A stretch of DNA of 64,000 bases from Physcomitrium patens (GCF_000002425.4 NC_037271.1:13455869-13519868), one strand, 5' to 3'. Positions 35,973-50,035 are shown, counted from the stretch's first letter. The notes: generated by a model not told the origin, from the sequence alone. Program-made: numbers and translations.

Positions 35973-36581
35973 ATGACGGCATCCGAGCTTCACAGCCTGG
36001 AACCACACTCTGATGTGACGGTTTGTTCTAGTTTGTACACCAAGACCCCAAAGTGGAGCACCAAAATCCATGCATCTAAGTTACTGAAGGGCGTGCTAAT
36101 GTCCAGGACATTGAACTCCGCTTCCTCGGACCAGGAATCTAGCTCTGCTTCTAATCCTAACACGGTACCATCGAGAGGGAAACGATCATTTTATTCTGAC
36201 AAAGCTATTTCATCCGCCACTTTAATATCTAAAGAAACATCCTTGGTGGTAAAGACTACCTGCCTGTGTGCACCGACAAAACATGTTGGCTCCTTCCGCT
36301 GCCGTCTTCACAGGACAACCCAGAAACATTGGGATGGTCGCCGAACGTTTCCTACGTCCGCCACCAAAGCTTCCAGCTCTACAAGTCTACCTGCCAATGA
36401 AAATTCCGGAAATATTGGAGTGATCGCTCCATGGGCCAACGGTCTCCAAGTTCCACAAGCAGGGTGCATTTCGAGGACTGGAGCTGCTCGACCCAGCCGC
36501 CTAAGGACGGTGGTAGTTGCTACTCATCCCGAGGACATCGACCCAGAAGATGATCCTGCTTCACCAATGCTCAGCGAGTGA
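35973..36581 (+). CDS. Serine-rich protein-like (202 aa) with a CLC-APT-GSFRCRLHR motif
   Basis: The single-exon frame starts at ATG 35973 (an upstream in-frame TTG is not a likely start) and stops at 36579-36581. The protein is rich in Ser (residues 44-90). At residues 97-114 it carries TCLCAPTKHVGSFRCRLHR, closely like the signature of plant serine-rich protein-like genes (CLCSPT.HPGSFRC.LHR). The function of that family is not known to me, and the Cys/His spacing suggests a small structural or metal-binding motif. An acidic tail, HPEDIDPEDDP, ends it. An upstream non-coding leader is likely. The family call rests on the motif only. Confidence 0.65.
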   Translation: MTASELHSLEPHSDVTVCSSLYTKTPKWSTKIHASKLLKGVLMSRTLNSASSDQESSSASNPNTVPSRGKRSFYSDKAISSATLISKETSLVVKTTCLCAPTKHVGSFRCRLHRTTQKHWDGRRTFPTSATKASSSTSLPANENSGNIGVIAPWANGLQVPQAGCISRTGAARPSRLRTVVVATHPEDIDPEDDPASPMLSE

Positions 36582-37500
36582 GCCTTGTCCCCCTTTTCCC
36601 CCTTTTCCACACCCATGCTCAAGCGCCTTGTCCATTGACATCTTACAGATTCTAAAACCGCATTGCTTTTAAGATCCTTGATTGCAGAAATATTGGGAGA
36701 TGAAGCATCTGTGGCTGCATTTTAGATGCTGCATTGTTTGGTTGAAAAAGAGATCACGAATCAATCTCTTTATTTACTTTTAAGTCTGATAGCTAAGAAA
36801 GTGTGGAGCATATTGAAGGGGATGGACTCTGATACTGGTATATCGGCGTGCAGAGCGAGTGTTAAATACATAAAAGTTGGGACATCAACCACGACTGCGA
36901 CGGATAATGCTGTCAAGCAAACTGGAGCACCTGTATCAAGAGTTCTGCACACTGCATCGTAGCCTGCAGCCAACTTCAGGCCTTGTTCTGTCCATCAAGA
37001 ATCCTTTGGAAACCTCTTAATAGTTGTGGCGGTGTTTGACAATGTCCACCCTGCGTTCCATGGAGAACTATGAATTCCCCCTCTCCAAGACAGCCCTAGG
37101 TTATCAATCGACTCGAAGTATTGGGAACCCTTGTAAATTTACAAAACTGAAAATACGGTAGTAAATTTTTTTGGAGCATCTGTGTCAATGCCTTCCGATT
37201 GAACTCACTGGTCCAGTGAGTTATGTCGGTGTTGGTATTGTCTTTACTTTCATAATTAAACTCATTGGTTGGCCAATGCAAAGGTGGGCTTCTCATGGGC
37301 TCAAAAGGGACGAAGTTGTCTTGGGAATACCCCATGTTCTTTGCTCGTGTCTTGTAACTGTCTGTCACGTATCTTCAGGATTGTCTTTGGAGGTTTTGCC
37401 CTCAGGGTTTAGTTATATAACTACGGTTATTTTAATGAAGGATTTGCTTATATCTTACAGTGTGACTACTCTGTGAGTCCTATAACTCACGACAAATTAA
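36582..37500. other. 3' region of the serine-rich gene
   Basis: Mixed composition, with no further coding segment recognised. The 78-codon ORF at 36726-36962 shows no known motif and is probably part of the 3' UTR. Confidence 0.45.
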
Positions 37501-37993
37501 TAATGCCTTGAGCTACCATGCAATGATCGGGATGTTCAGCAAATGTGGATTTCGGTTCGTACTTTTCAGTGTTCAGAAAATATGTTTTGATTTCTGTTAT
37601 TGAGGTGTGCTCTCTAATTGGCAATAAACACTGGTTATAATGTCTATTGGTTACTTCGTTTTTTTGTATAAGACTTTTTGTTTTATTTCTCTTGTTTCTT
37701 GTTAACATTTTAAGTGCACCAAAGGTAAGAGCAAGCTATTGGGGTAAGGAAACAACTTAGGAAATCAACCCAATATAGACAAATATGCATATGTATTTTT
37801 CTCCAGAACTATAATTTTGGAAAGGGTAGAAGATAATTTTCCAAGCAAGAAACTTGTTGCTACATCATTGCAAAAGTAAGCTAAGTAGGTCAGAGGATGG
37901 AAATCTAGAGTTACATTTGATGTATTTCTTAATATATTATGTATTATACATGATTAATGAACTTTTAGTGAGCTTTATATTTAAGGATTGTAT

Positions 37994-38028
<35 letters not shown>

Positions 38029-39840
38029 CTCCTTCTTCTTCTGGTTGTTGTAATAGAATCACACAATCCTTAAATAAATCAAAATCAAAAGAGCAAAATA
38101 GCTTCTAACAAAGGCTAAGAAGAATAGTTGTGGAAAAAAAAAAAACAAAGAAAAAAAGCTTAAATTGTCTCTAACTAATTCGTTTACAATTATGTGTTTT
38201 TTGTCATTTTCTATTAGATAAGATTAAAGAACTATGGTGCAACCAAATCATACACGTTCAATTCAATGCAATAAATAATATTGCTGCAAATTTCATATCT
38301 TCTATAGTATTTAAAAGCATGTAAAACTTTTAGAAGAAGAAAATACAATGAAATAAAAATGAGTTGATTTGCAATTGGTTTGAAGTAAAGTTTTTTACTT
38401 ATAATTTGCTTATAATATTTTTACTTATAATTTACTTATAACTTAGAATTAAATTATTTCTGAAAAAAATTATAAATATTTAGATCTTAGGTTTTTTATA
38501 AAATATTATAAATATAGTTTTTAAAATAAAAAAGATAATTATTATCTTTAGATATTGTTACAAATTTTTTATTTCTTCTTAATATATATCTATAAAATAA
38601 AAATATTTAAACATAATTAGAAATTGATTTAAAATAATCATTTTCAATCTTCTAGTATCAATCATTTTAGTGATTTTTACTATAATAGTCATTTGCAAGT
38701 CTTTAAAATCAAATAAGTTAGGAATTTTGTGCAATTAAATTGAAATTGCTTACTTATTTATACACAATTGCATGCTATGGAGCTCATAGTTAGATTCAAA
38801 TTGTTAAAATTTCCCATGCATTGTTGTAGGCATGGTATAGGCCACACCTCACAATGCAAACAAAAATATTTGTTTTACATTAGGAGAGATTGATACATTT
38901 TCTTATGAATTATTTTTTATTTTTATCTTTTTATCTTTTTAGAGGTTTTTAAAAAAAATTGTTGCCAATACAAGAAAAGATGGTATTATATACCAAAAAT
39001 ATTTTTAAAAACTAAGAAAGCTCATGAGTAGAATATACTAGAAAAAATATGAGTATAAAAGTTATATGATTTAAGCTTCCTATGGACCTCACAAAAGAGT
39101 GTGCCATTGTCAATACCTTTGATCTTTCTCAGCTTGATAGTTAGTTGCATCCTATCTAATGGATCCCAAGCAAGACTTTACCTTTTAGTTTCTTAAAAAA
39201 ATATTTGGATCTTTTAATTTGCAATAAATCTTATAAAATTAAGATGAATTGAGACATTATTACATACTTTGTTGGTAATAAATAAGAAGTTTTTTAATTT
39301 AAAATTTAGAAGAAAATCTAGAATTTGAGATTGTTAATACATTTGCTATTTAAAAGAATCTCAATATAGGTTGTTTCTAATTGAAAATTAAATTTAAAGA
39401 GATATCTTAGCATACTTTGATCTTCTTGTTATATAAATTAAAGATTGGCATTTCCACGTTCCAATCATAGAATCTAACATTCAATTCAAGAGCGCTTTAG
39501 AATCCTTAAGGCATCTTGTATTTTGACTCATTTAATATACTTATGTAGAATGTTATTAAAAATATTTTAGATAAATATATTGCCATAGCTCCTCAAATTT
39601 TCAGAAGACTTATTAAAGTATTAGTTCATGGAAGAAATAATAGAAAATCTTTAAAATCTAAATTTGTATTGAATTAGACTTAGTTGCAAGCTAAGAATTA
39701 AAATTTTATGTCTAAAATCTAGTAACAAATATTAAAAAATATATTTGTATCAACTCGACTATTTAAATTTTTTTAATTCAATGCTAATTTATTTTGGAAA
39801 AAAATTACTAAATTTGCAAATATATTTCTCTCTCTAAGGC
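37501..39840. other. AT-rich region, no gene recognised
   Basis: The DNA becomes AT-rich again from about 37740. (AT)n lies at 37998-38026. No protein motif was found on either strand. Confidence 0.55.
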
Positions 39841-39849
39841 TTAATCAAA

Positions 39850-41230
39850 ATCCAAAGAGACCATGACAAGCAAAAAATTAGAAATATTTTTAACTCTACT
39901 ATCACGAGTTTTCAATTGAATAATTTAAAATTCATCTACAATATATCATCTAGCCCATCTATTAAAGTTCAAAATTCTAATAAAAATAATTCAAAAGTAT
40001 TTGCATGTATTCATCATAAAAAAAATAAGAAAAAAGATTTAATTGAATTTAATATTTTATTAAATAAATTAAAAAACTACCATTCTTTCAAACACTACTA
40101 TGCTTTCTTTAAACTCATAGTCTTATTCAAAGTTCAAAAAACAACAAGTTTTGATTCTATAAATAATTATTAAGGAGGTAGAATAGGTAATTGCAACCAA
40201 TTATTTATCTTACTTAAAAATCTTAGATATATAACAATTGAAGAAAATATGACCAATGGCCAAGATAAACATAAGATGTATTGGCTTCTTAACTCCAACT
40301 TTATTATTCTTACTATGGATTGTAAACAATGTAGAATGTATGTCTCTTAGAGCCTTCCTATTGTATTATTTGCTAGACTTTGGGAATACTCAATACAAAA
40401 AATTCCACAAGTGGGTCCAATAGTAATGTCATGGAAGTCATGTATCATTATAAGAATTAAAAAAATACATAACAAAGATGCTTTAAAAAAATTCCAAGAA
40501 ATAGAAGGCATCTACTTAAAAACATTTCTAGCTTTCCGCCATGTTAAGTTGTCAATAGCTAGCTTAGAAAGAGCTCTTGTGGCAGATGTGCAATTGAGAT
40601 TACAAGCTATTTGTGGACTTTTGTAAAAAAAAATTAAGTTTATAAGTACCAAATATTAGATGATACTACTGTCTTGAATCAATTTTCAACTAAATTTATT
40701 ATTCATCTTTAAAAGTCCAAACTCAAATCTTCTAAGTTAAAAATAGATATATTTTTTAAAAATAATTATCAAATATTAAAAAAAGTTAGTAAAAAATATT
40801 CTCAAACTTATAAGAGGGGTTCTTTCATCTATTCTACAAGAATCTTTATAGAATTTTAAGTATTTTTACAAAGAAAAATCTCTTTTGCATACTAAAAGAC
40901 ATATAAAATTTCAAGGCCTATTACAAGCAATCCATCAAGCTCTATATGTTAATCCTACAAACTTATTTTAAACATATTCAAGGCTCCTTTAATCAATTAG
41001 AAGATTAGTAGCTAAAAAAAGAAAGAAAAAAAGAAAATATTCTCATATTGAATAGAGACAAATTAGAGACAACATTGACAAAGATTTCTATGCAATTGTT
41101 ATTAATTTATATCCTAAATTAATTATTATGGAACTAAATAGCTCTCATTTTGAGTTACAATGGAACTTCTAAGTTTTTAAAAACATATATTATGATTTAT
41201 CTTATACTTTATATTAAAACACAATAATTA
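39850..41230 (+). pseudogene. Unidentified decayed coding-like stretch
   Basis: In one plus-strand frame the DNA from about 39840 to 40626 is open with few stops: 39916-40173 (85 codons) and 40411-40626 (71 codons), joined by sequence with stops near 40171 and 40348. The last piece reads VGPIVMSWKSCIIIRI, then a helical ALKKFQEIEGIYLK. More coding-like words continue to 41200 (HIKFQGLLQAIHQALYV). I do not recognise the family. A dead transposon gene is the likeliest source. The run is longer than expected for random AT-rich DNA, but that was not tested. Confidence 0.35.
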
Positions 41231-41973
41231 GTCCTTGAGATTTGTGGAGGCTATAAATTTCTTTATTAACAAAATACTTACCACACAAGTCTAAAACTAA
41301 AACTAAACAATCTATCAAATTCTTATATCTTATAAATATTTTTTAGATAATATCTATTGATAAGATCCTCCTCTTTTCTTCCAATAATATATAATGTCAT
41401 AGAATATTCTACAATGGTTGCTCAAATATCAATTGCATTAGCAACATAATATAAAACAATATAAACACCTTACATAAATTATGCAAAATGCCAAAAATCT
41501 CTAAATCTAATATTTTATGGTTTTTGCATTAGCTACATTTTTTTCTCCAACCACAGAAAAATGCATTACAATGGCCAAATCAAAAAGAACTATCTACTAC
41601 ATGTGTAACATGTGTTCTTAATGCAAGTTTTGTAATGCTTTCACCACCAAAGTTTATAGAAGTTGCAAGTGCAATGTTATTGCCAATTCTTTGAGGATCT
41701 CAACAATTATATTGATACCTATTTGAATGAACTTGGTGATACAGAAGTATCAAAGTTGACAAAATTATCGCAGTTTTTTGAAAGGTATTTGTATCTCCAA
41801 GAAAACTAGGTACATGTGTACACATATACCTCATTCATATCTAATTCTACAAGATGAGGAGACCAATGCCACACAATCCGCTCACTCCATTTTCACCACA
41901 GACCCCTACTTCCGCTTATATCCTTCACACAAATTATTACAATTGAGGCGGCACTTCATTAACCTCTAGCTTG

Positions 41974-41979
41974 TTTATT
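41974..41979 (-). terminator. Possible poly(A) signal of RPN1
   Basis: AATAAA on the minus strand, about 470 bases past the RPN1 stop. Plant signals are loose and the region is AT-rich, so this is only a candidate. Confidence 0.25.
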
Positions 41980-42447
41980 TTTCTTTAGTTGAATGTTCCT
42001 AGAACTTCCTTTCACACCGTGATGATTTCCTCATCCCCTCTCTTCCCGAGGACCGACCTCCCCATAACAAACAAAGTTGTTTATGGGACAAGCATTGATT
42101 GCTGAGACTCTATGTGACCCATCAACCTTCCATTTCCCAAAAATATACATGACTTGAACTGAGTTATTGGATTTTCAAGCTTTAAGTCAACCCCAACTAG
42201 CACGCAAAAGGCCTGAATGAGTGAATACCACATGCTCAAGCTCAGGGCATGTTTTAACATTATAGCAAAGCAGAACCCCAAGGCAGCCACAACAGACTCA
42301 AAGAAAAATTATAATTAACGTACACTAAATCGAACAAAAGAATTATGAACCAATGAGGAGAAAAAATTTCAAAGACCGTTGAGTAGTGGATTGGTTTGAA
42401 AATATGAGGTTATAAGCATGGAATCAAGAACGTCAATTTCTACAAAT

Positions 42448-45400
42448 TTAACTCAAATGATCATCCTCATAATCCGGGTTGAGCTTCAAAATAACAAATC
42501 CTTCTAACACCGATGACAAAGGAAGGTACCTGCAAAATGTCCATCAAAGATGCAGGTCAGAAATTCATTCCAGACACAACCATGCAATGAAATTAATCAG
42601 ATGCAGTACTGAGGGAACGTACTTGTCAGTGGCCAGCTCTGCACGGTCACCAGTAGCCAAAATAACAGGAGTAGTGTGTGTCTGGAAGCCAGTGATGGTC
42701 TTAGGACGACCCGCTTGACCAACTACATCAACAGCTTGGCCGACTCGTACAGGTACAGGTAGAGGTTTGAGATTCTCATCTAGAGTTATCAGCATCCGAG
42801 GCTATCATCGCAAAAATGAACAATTTTAGTGAAACCCACACATGATGCAAAGACCAGCATAAGCAAGAATCTCTGGAGCAATCTAATAGAAAAATATTGA
42901 AATTACACAAGCAGCTATCTGCAACGTTTACGTTTGAAATAGTCACTGTGCAAAAAATTAAATTGAGGTTTTACCTGCATGGCCAGAACAAGGAAATAGA
43001 GAACGTAATGGAATTTGCCAAGAACAAAAGTTTTCATGTCGAAGCTTGCATGCAAGAATGTGATCAGTCCTGCCAATGCCACACTGTACTCCAGAACACA
43101 TGCTATCAGACTCGTGGTCAACTTGTCGAAAAGAAATAGCACAATCTCTCGCTACAAGGATCAATTTATAAATACGCTTACCACAATCTAAAGAGCCAAT
43201 TCTTGTAGACATTACAAAACATCAATATTGACCCCCTATGCTTTAGGACATTGCTTGAAACAGAATACCCTGGGCCAAGAAGCTTGGTACGCTTACTTTG
43301 ACAGTAGAAAGCGATCTGAATGGTAAGGGTTAAGCGTCAACAGTCCCTTCCCCATGTGGACAAGTCCTTGAGCAATCCTGACCTGCAACGACATTAATAT
43401 GTAAGGAATAGTAGTCTCAAAAAGAAAGTTATTCTGCAGGAATGAAAAAATTAAGAGCAGAATGCAGAAAGGGTAGAGGCGTACACAGAATAGAAGGCTT
43501 GGGTCCTTGTAATAGTAGCTAGAAAGGTTGCGAAGCATGCCAGCAATTCGGGCATTATTAGTCCCAGCTCCAATAAGTCCCAAAGAAACCGTTGCCGACT
43601 GTAACATAAATAAATTGTTACGTCAGTCCACAGTATATGGTGTTATTGACTACAATAGATTTACAGGTATCAATTACAGTAAAGAATGAGTCTGAACTTG
43701 TGCAACAATGCCAACAAAGAATATGATGGAGGAACCACAAAGAAAAATACCATAGCTACTTCAGAATCACTGTCGTGGGTGAGACGGCTCAGTGTATCCA
43801 TCACACTTATCTGCAACCAAAAATTAAAAGATCAACATATCAATATGCCCACCCCCCCCCCCCCCCCACTGAAGTTGCAGTTAAAGAATTTACTGAGAAA
43901 AGGAAACTAAAACACAAGGAAACATATGAAATCCTTTTGCAAACCGAATGTGAAAACAATAGTAAGTACCACCTTAAAACTGCTTGATTACAAGCATAGA
44001 ATTTTCAGATATATTTACCTTAGGGTTAGAGATGGATAGGATCCCAAGTGCAAGCGGTACTGCTCGTCGAATGTTCTGTTCACCATACTGGAGAAGATGT
44101 TCCAAGGATCGAATGGCCATTTCACAACCCAACTCTTCAGCCATTGCTACCAAAGCAATACCCAAAACAGCAGGGGCCTGATGATTGTCACCCTTCTCTA
44201 AATGATCGCCGCACATGCTAAGCAGAGCTTGTACCTGCATTCAAAACAAAACTCTTCAGAACAGATCACATTTGTAGGAACTAACTACTTCTTTTCTTTT
44301 TCTTTTTATAATATTTACACCAAATTGTACAGAAATTCGCACGAAAGCATGTGGAAATAGCAAACACGGAAAGTGGAGATATTGCTACCTTAAGAACATT
44401 GCCAGTGCCTGCGTACGCACAAGTTTCTATGGTAACAAGACAATACTTGGAAATTTTCTCATTCAAAGTCTTGGCCACCTCCATGGTTGCATCCGCAGCT
44501 TCCTGAGCACCAAAAGAATATTTCATTAGAGACTCGGTCTATATTTGAAGAATTCCAAACATAGCACACATTCAATCAAATAAAACGTTAACTTTAGCAA
44601 CACAAACATCAGTCATAGCAATAATGAGAGAACTCCAATTTCAAGTTTTCTTTAATGGACAGAAATTGTGGTCTTCAAAAGTTCAGAACAAAATTAAAAT
44701 CTACAGTATCCATCTTAAATCTACAATGGAGCTGAGCTACGTGTGTTTCAAGAACAAATTAGAGAGGTAGCAAAAGAAGTACCTGCTTCCCAAGGTAGAG
44801 AAGACCAAGACCAAGACATAGAAAGCGGGCTAAAGGTTCTCCAAGTTCAGCCTCGCTACGGTCCATCAAGGCAAGTACAATAGATTGTGCAACATCCTCA
44901 TTACAAGAGCCAACATAGACAAGGCCTAAAGCGACAGCAGCGAACCCTGCTAGATCAATTCCAACCTTCGAGTCTTGCACTATTGGAGTAAGTAGTTCCA
45001 ACACCTGAATAAGAACGGTACCAACACAATGCATTAAGTATTGCACATTCTAGATTAGGAAAAACATACGAAACTAACGAAAAGCCAGGCACGAAAAAAC
45101 ATAAAGTAAACAAACTTTCTAACCTCCTCCTTTTGCGATCCAGCATACGCCAACCCAAGACCCATGATTGCTCCAATGCGAACTGTAACATCATCCTTGT
45201 TGGCAGAGTCATACAAAAGAGCATAAGCCTGTCACCACCAAGTGTCCCAATTAGAAAGGTATGCAAATGCGGTTGGATAAAAAAATCATGGTCCTCTTAA
45301 CGTGGAATCAGACATGCTCACCAAGAGGCAAAAAATAAAATAAAACAAAATAAAAGAAGTTAATTTCTATATTCGGCTTGGTTATGAAAACCATTGTCGC

Positions 45401-48400
45401 GATTCTCAACACCAGCAAATTCTTAAATTATCCATAACATATGTAAAAAATAAGTTAGCGAGTGTGAGGTCTACCGGGTCACACTCATTGCGAACACCAC
45501 AATTGATAATGCCCACAGCAAGAAGAGCTCCGGCTACAACATGATTGTCTTGGCTGTACAGATACTTGTCAACTAATGGAAGACCTCCATCAACATCCCA
45601 TAACATTATAAGCCCCTGATAAGACACATCCAAGCAGATATAAATGTTATAAAATAAAAATGTATCGACGTATACGATGAGTAGCTTGATTATCAAAAAC
45701 TCAAAATAAGCAGAGTGGAATCTAGAGCGTTACCAAACTTGCTGCAGCACTGGCTTTTCCATGCTCCTTGTTCTTGAATAGCCATCCACCAGCATTACCT
45801 CCTGATGAGTCTGTAGCTGGAGCAGTCATTAACTTATCCTACATCACGACATAAGAAGATTAATTCACAAAAAACGTACATGACAGCGATGTCCATGCAT
45901 GAAGTGTAACACTTGGTAGTCTTTAAATAAAAGCAGTACTGCATAAACCATGCTTGCACGAAAAGTAGCACAAGACAAAGAAAATATTCAACAGCATACC
46001 ACGCCAAAGCCAGCATTCACAAATCCATTGACAAAAGTGGCAGCCAGGTTTTGACGAGCAGAGTCTACGCTAGCTCCTGCACTGGCACGACCATCCACTA
46101 AATGAGCCTGAGACAAGCACCAAAACATGATATAAGTACAAACAGAAAGTATAAGATCATGTTCTATCAACAATAGTCTGCATAAAGAAATAATTAGACC
46201 GCAACAACTGTATGCTAACCAAATTCTAGAAGTAACAATTAATTCACGACACGTTTAGCCTCAAACCTAAAATAGACGACCTTAAAGATTTATTTGCAAA
46301 ACTTGAGTCATAGTGAGCACGTAACAGCTTATGTTTAGACTAATTTATAGCTATACTCAAACGTTAGGTAGTCAAACTCAAGCATAATAAACTAAGGTAA
46401 ACATAATTATCACAGGATGTCTGCGAACCTTATATAGGTCATCCGGGGTTTTAGGTTCCATGACGTCAAGATCGCGAGCTAGAGTAAGATAGCCCTCGCT
46501 CAATTTGCTGTTGCTGATTAGCTCTTGAAGTAGTTCCCGCTGCTCGTCATTATCTATCATTTCATCGTCAAGCTCCATGGAGACGCCCTGAATCAAATCA
46601 GCACAAAATGAGATACGATAAAAACCAGGAAATTGAAAGCTCTCCACTGAGAATGAACACAATACTCTTCAGCACAGAGAAGAGAATTCAATTAATGTAA
46701 AAATCACGTTAGAAAAACATTCTTAAACTAAATGTCAAAAACAAAAAAATGGAAAAGATTGCGACATGAGTACAATCAGACGCTCACCTGTCTGCCCAAA
46801 ATGTAGCACAGCTGCTGTTTTTCCAATGGATCTTTGCATTCAGCAAGCGTTTGCTTTACGTACTGAAGCGAACCACCAACACAAACATCAGCAATTGCCA
46901 CATCCAACAAATAGAAAAAGATATGCTTACTCAGGCTTGTAGCAACTTAATGAGCCACGATGTGAGTAGCTATAATTCAAAAACCTTCACTCCACGAAAG
47001 TCCAAAAGCACATAATCATCTTTTAACGACATACCTGTGTATTTCCCATTCTTAAAGCAACTCGCAACGCCTCTGGATATTTGCTGAACTTGCAATATAA
47101 CTTATAAGCGATTTTTAAAACGGCCATGTCATCTGGTTCTGGTACATAACTGCACCACCATATACGTATTGGTTTATTAAAATCCCATAAAGAGATATCC
47201 AAAACGTGTATCCAAAGAACACATTCTATCCACATGAGTGGTAACTGAGAAGACACAATTTCTGCAGCTTACATTTCATCGAAGACTAGATCATACTCTT
47301 GGTATAATAATTCATCTATTAAGGGAACAAGACAATGAAAACGTAAATAAAGTAAATACATGAAGTGTTCGATATGAAAAAGCTTGTACCTGGCAAAACT
47401 GGTTAAATAAGAACACGTACGCTTATGGTTTGCTTTATCAATGTGTTCCATGAGCATATCAAGCATTTCCACCTGTGCACAATAGCCCATGACCATTTAA
47501 GACACCCCTCAATCACCATGCGCAATGAAATTACACAAAAAGCATTACTTGCACCGAGAACAAGCAGAATTTCCAACTCTTACGATGAACTTGAACCAAC
47601 CTAGGCTTTAAAAAATGCTGCCTATTACAGGTTTAAATTGGTCAAATTGTCAAAGTTTTTACTACACACCTCCATTAGAAGATCCACTGCTTCAGGTTCT
47701 GCATTATGCTGCAGAGAAAATCACCAACACCTTGTCAAACATTAACGTAACTTATCCAAACAAACTAAAACAGCGGGGCATGCACTGCTCCTGCAAATCA
47801 GAGGCTGGAAAAATCAACTATTTCAAACACCGAAGTGCAACTGCTAATCCCATAATTTACCTTCACGTGGAAAGGGACAATCTGCTTAACCAAATCCATG
47901 AGATCATCCACAGGTTGGTCAGCAGCCTGCAAGATTCCCAAACAAGGCTTTCAGCGCAACAAAAAATAAAGTTGTGAACTGTAGGAAGAAAGAAGAAGAA
48001 GAACCGACGACGATACGAAAAGAGAATCTCAAGAATTCCTATATGAACAAACGATTTCAACCTAAGCACTAGCGTAGTTTGACATGAATAATAAGACATG
48101 TTGCGCCACGATAAATACCTGACGTTGTTGAAACTCATTACCTATTTCTCCAGCTAAGTTTCTGCAGAACAGAAAAGTGTGAATCACCCAAAAATGAACT
48201 AGTCTCTTTCCAAAACAGAAAGTTTTATAAAAATAAGGACTAAACCCTACACAGCCGAACCTAAAGTTGATGAATCGGCACAGTAGTTGACATTCACTAT
48301 ATATGCCAATAATGAGTTCGGTGTGACGAGCTGATTTGAACATACCTGACATACTCGTGGCCCCAAGAACCAATGTCTCCAACCGTACCCTGCAATCTGT

Positions 48401-50035
48401 AGCGCAAGCTTTCCTGCACGTATAATCGTGAAGATCAAACAATCAGGTCACACCAACCATTTGACAAAGTTTACTTGAACACAAATTAAAATATAGGGTG
48501 AACTTAAATGCAACTCGTGTCAAGCGAAGCACTTACTCTGTCGCCCTCCTCAGACATAGTAAGGGCAAGAACGGATATAATATCCGCCATGAACCTCTGC
48601 GAACAAAAAAGTACATTCAGCAAAAACATGTCGGTTGGACAACTCCATGTAGAAAACTCTGAATGAAAGAAAGCAAAGAAAGTGATGCGAAGGTGCATGC
48701 AAGTCAACCAATTGCACGTTTGTCACTTGTACAAGGTGTAGAAACTTACCTTAAGTTCAGATTCTGGCATTACTTCATAGTGTGTCTTCAAGGTCTTGTA
48801 GTGAGGTCTGAGGAATTTAAGTGGCTTGGGAACGGAAGTCATGGAGCTTGTAGCTGTCCTGATTTCTTTCCTGAAAAAAAGAATCCTACACTGTAAGACT
48901 CTGTCTAACTCACACAACCAAATAGCATTCACGAGCAAGCTCCATTCGTGGCTACAATGCTACCTCTTGTTGAAGAAAGAACGCGGTAACTGGATACTGC
49001 GTTAAAGGAAAAAGAAAAGACGTTCACACATTTTCATTACAAAATAAGGATAATATAAAACACAGAAAAGAACAAACTCGACATATTCTGATTCCTGTAG
49101 CTAGTACCTCATAGCTTCCAAAGCTGCTCTTTGGATCCCCTCCTCAGCATCCTGAGCTCTTTCCACATATAGTTCCAACTGCTGCTTAAGAGCAAGATCT
49201 TCCTCAGACTGCAAAAAAAATTCATTCGTAACGAGAATTGAAATTAGTTTTGAGCTGTAACAAGCTTGAATTAACGGCATTCAGCGTCGCCCACATCGAA
49301 GAAGAGTTATAATCCAATGCACGTTAACTGCTGAAACAATGTCAAAAGCCGCCGTCATCACCACATAACATAATGCACAATACTCAATTGAAAATCCGTT
49401 CTTAACTTATATCTGCCTTAAGTCAGAATACCAAACAAGTATTAAACCACTCTAGGGTTTTCCAAACACAAAAAACTATTGACCTAATCAATATACACAC
49501 ACTCCCTCGAAACCTAAATAGGTAATAAAAAAGCTGAAAATGTCTCACTACCATGTCCTCCCCGCCAAAAATGCCTCATTAACTACAGGACCTCCAAGAA
49601 CTGCTACAATTTCATCACCTCGAGCTGAACAATCATTCAAAACTCTACCCAATTCCAGTTCCTACCGCATCTCATCACTCCCGATCAAATGTAGGGTTTC
49701 AGCACAGTTCGTGGTCAAAAGTATGCACCACCTAAACTCGCTCACAGCCAGCCTCCTCTCCGCTCAACAAACGCACCGCCATCGAAAGCAAACAGACCAC
49801 AATCCCCATGCGACCCACGTCACAAAAACACGAAAACTACAAAAACCCACAAATCGAAGAACCGACCAGGAATTAACCAGCCAGCCCCACTCACCAAGTC
49901 ATCGTCCTTCTTCTTCTCGTCCTTTTTCTTCTTTGAGGCGCCCATGGCAGCGTCCTTCTTGCTCGTCGGCGGCACATCGTCGTGGTCCATGCGCTCCCCT
50001 TGAGCTCCACGGTTTTCCATGGGATCTGGCGCCAT
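42448..50035 (-). CDS. RPN1: 26S proteasome regulatory subunit RPN1 (non-ATPase subunit 2)
   Basis: The largest base subunit of the 19S particle, a scaffold that binds ubiquitin-like carriers and the ATPase ring. I place 26 exons on the minus strand: 50035-49895, 49208-49108, 48996-48964, 48870-48750, 48596-48537, 48413-48346, 48161-48119, 47926-47861, 47708-47670, 47472-47390, 47149-47035, 46862-46788, 46587-46429, 46107-46000, 45838-45734, 45615-45475, 45228-45124, 45004-44783, 44502-44389, 44234-44019, 43810-43751, 43598-43485, 43382-43297, 43083-42975, 42801-42623 and 42529-42448. Total 914 aa, usual family size. Motifs: [15 protein letters not shown] (N-part), [28 protein letters not shown], proteasome/cyclosome repeats ([53 protein letters not shown]), [19 protein letters not shown], and [16 protein letters not shown] near the C-terminus. 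The third exon (33 nt) is optional (see findings). The start is the first ATG, in a Lys/Asp-rich N-terminus. Confidence 0.95.

Noticed and set aside
47269..47350. Open extension of an RPN1 exon ([17 protein letters not shown])
   Set aside because: It lies between a good donor (47390) and acceptor (47149) whose joining restores the conserved [13 protein letters not shown] segment, so it is intron.
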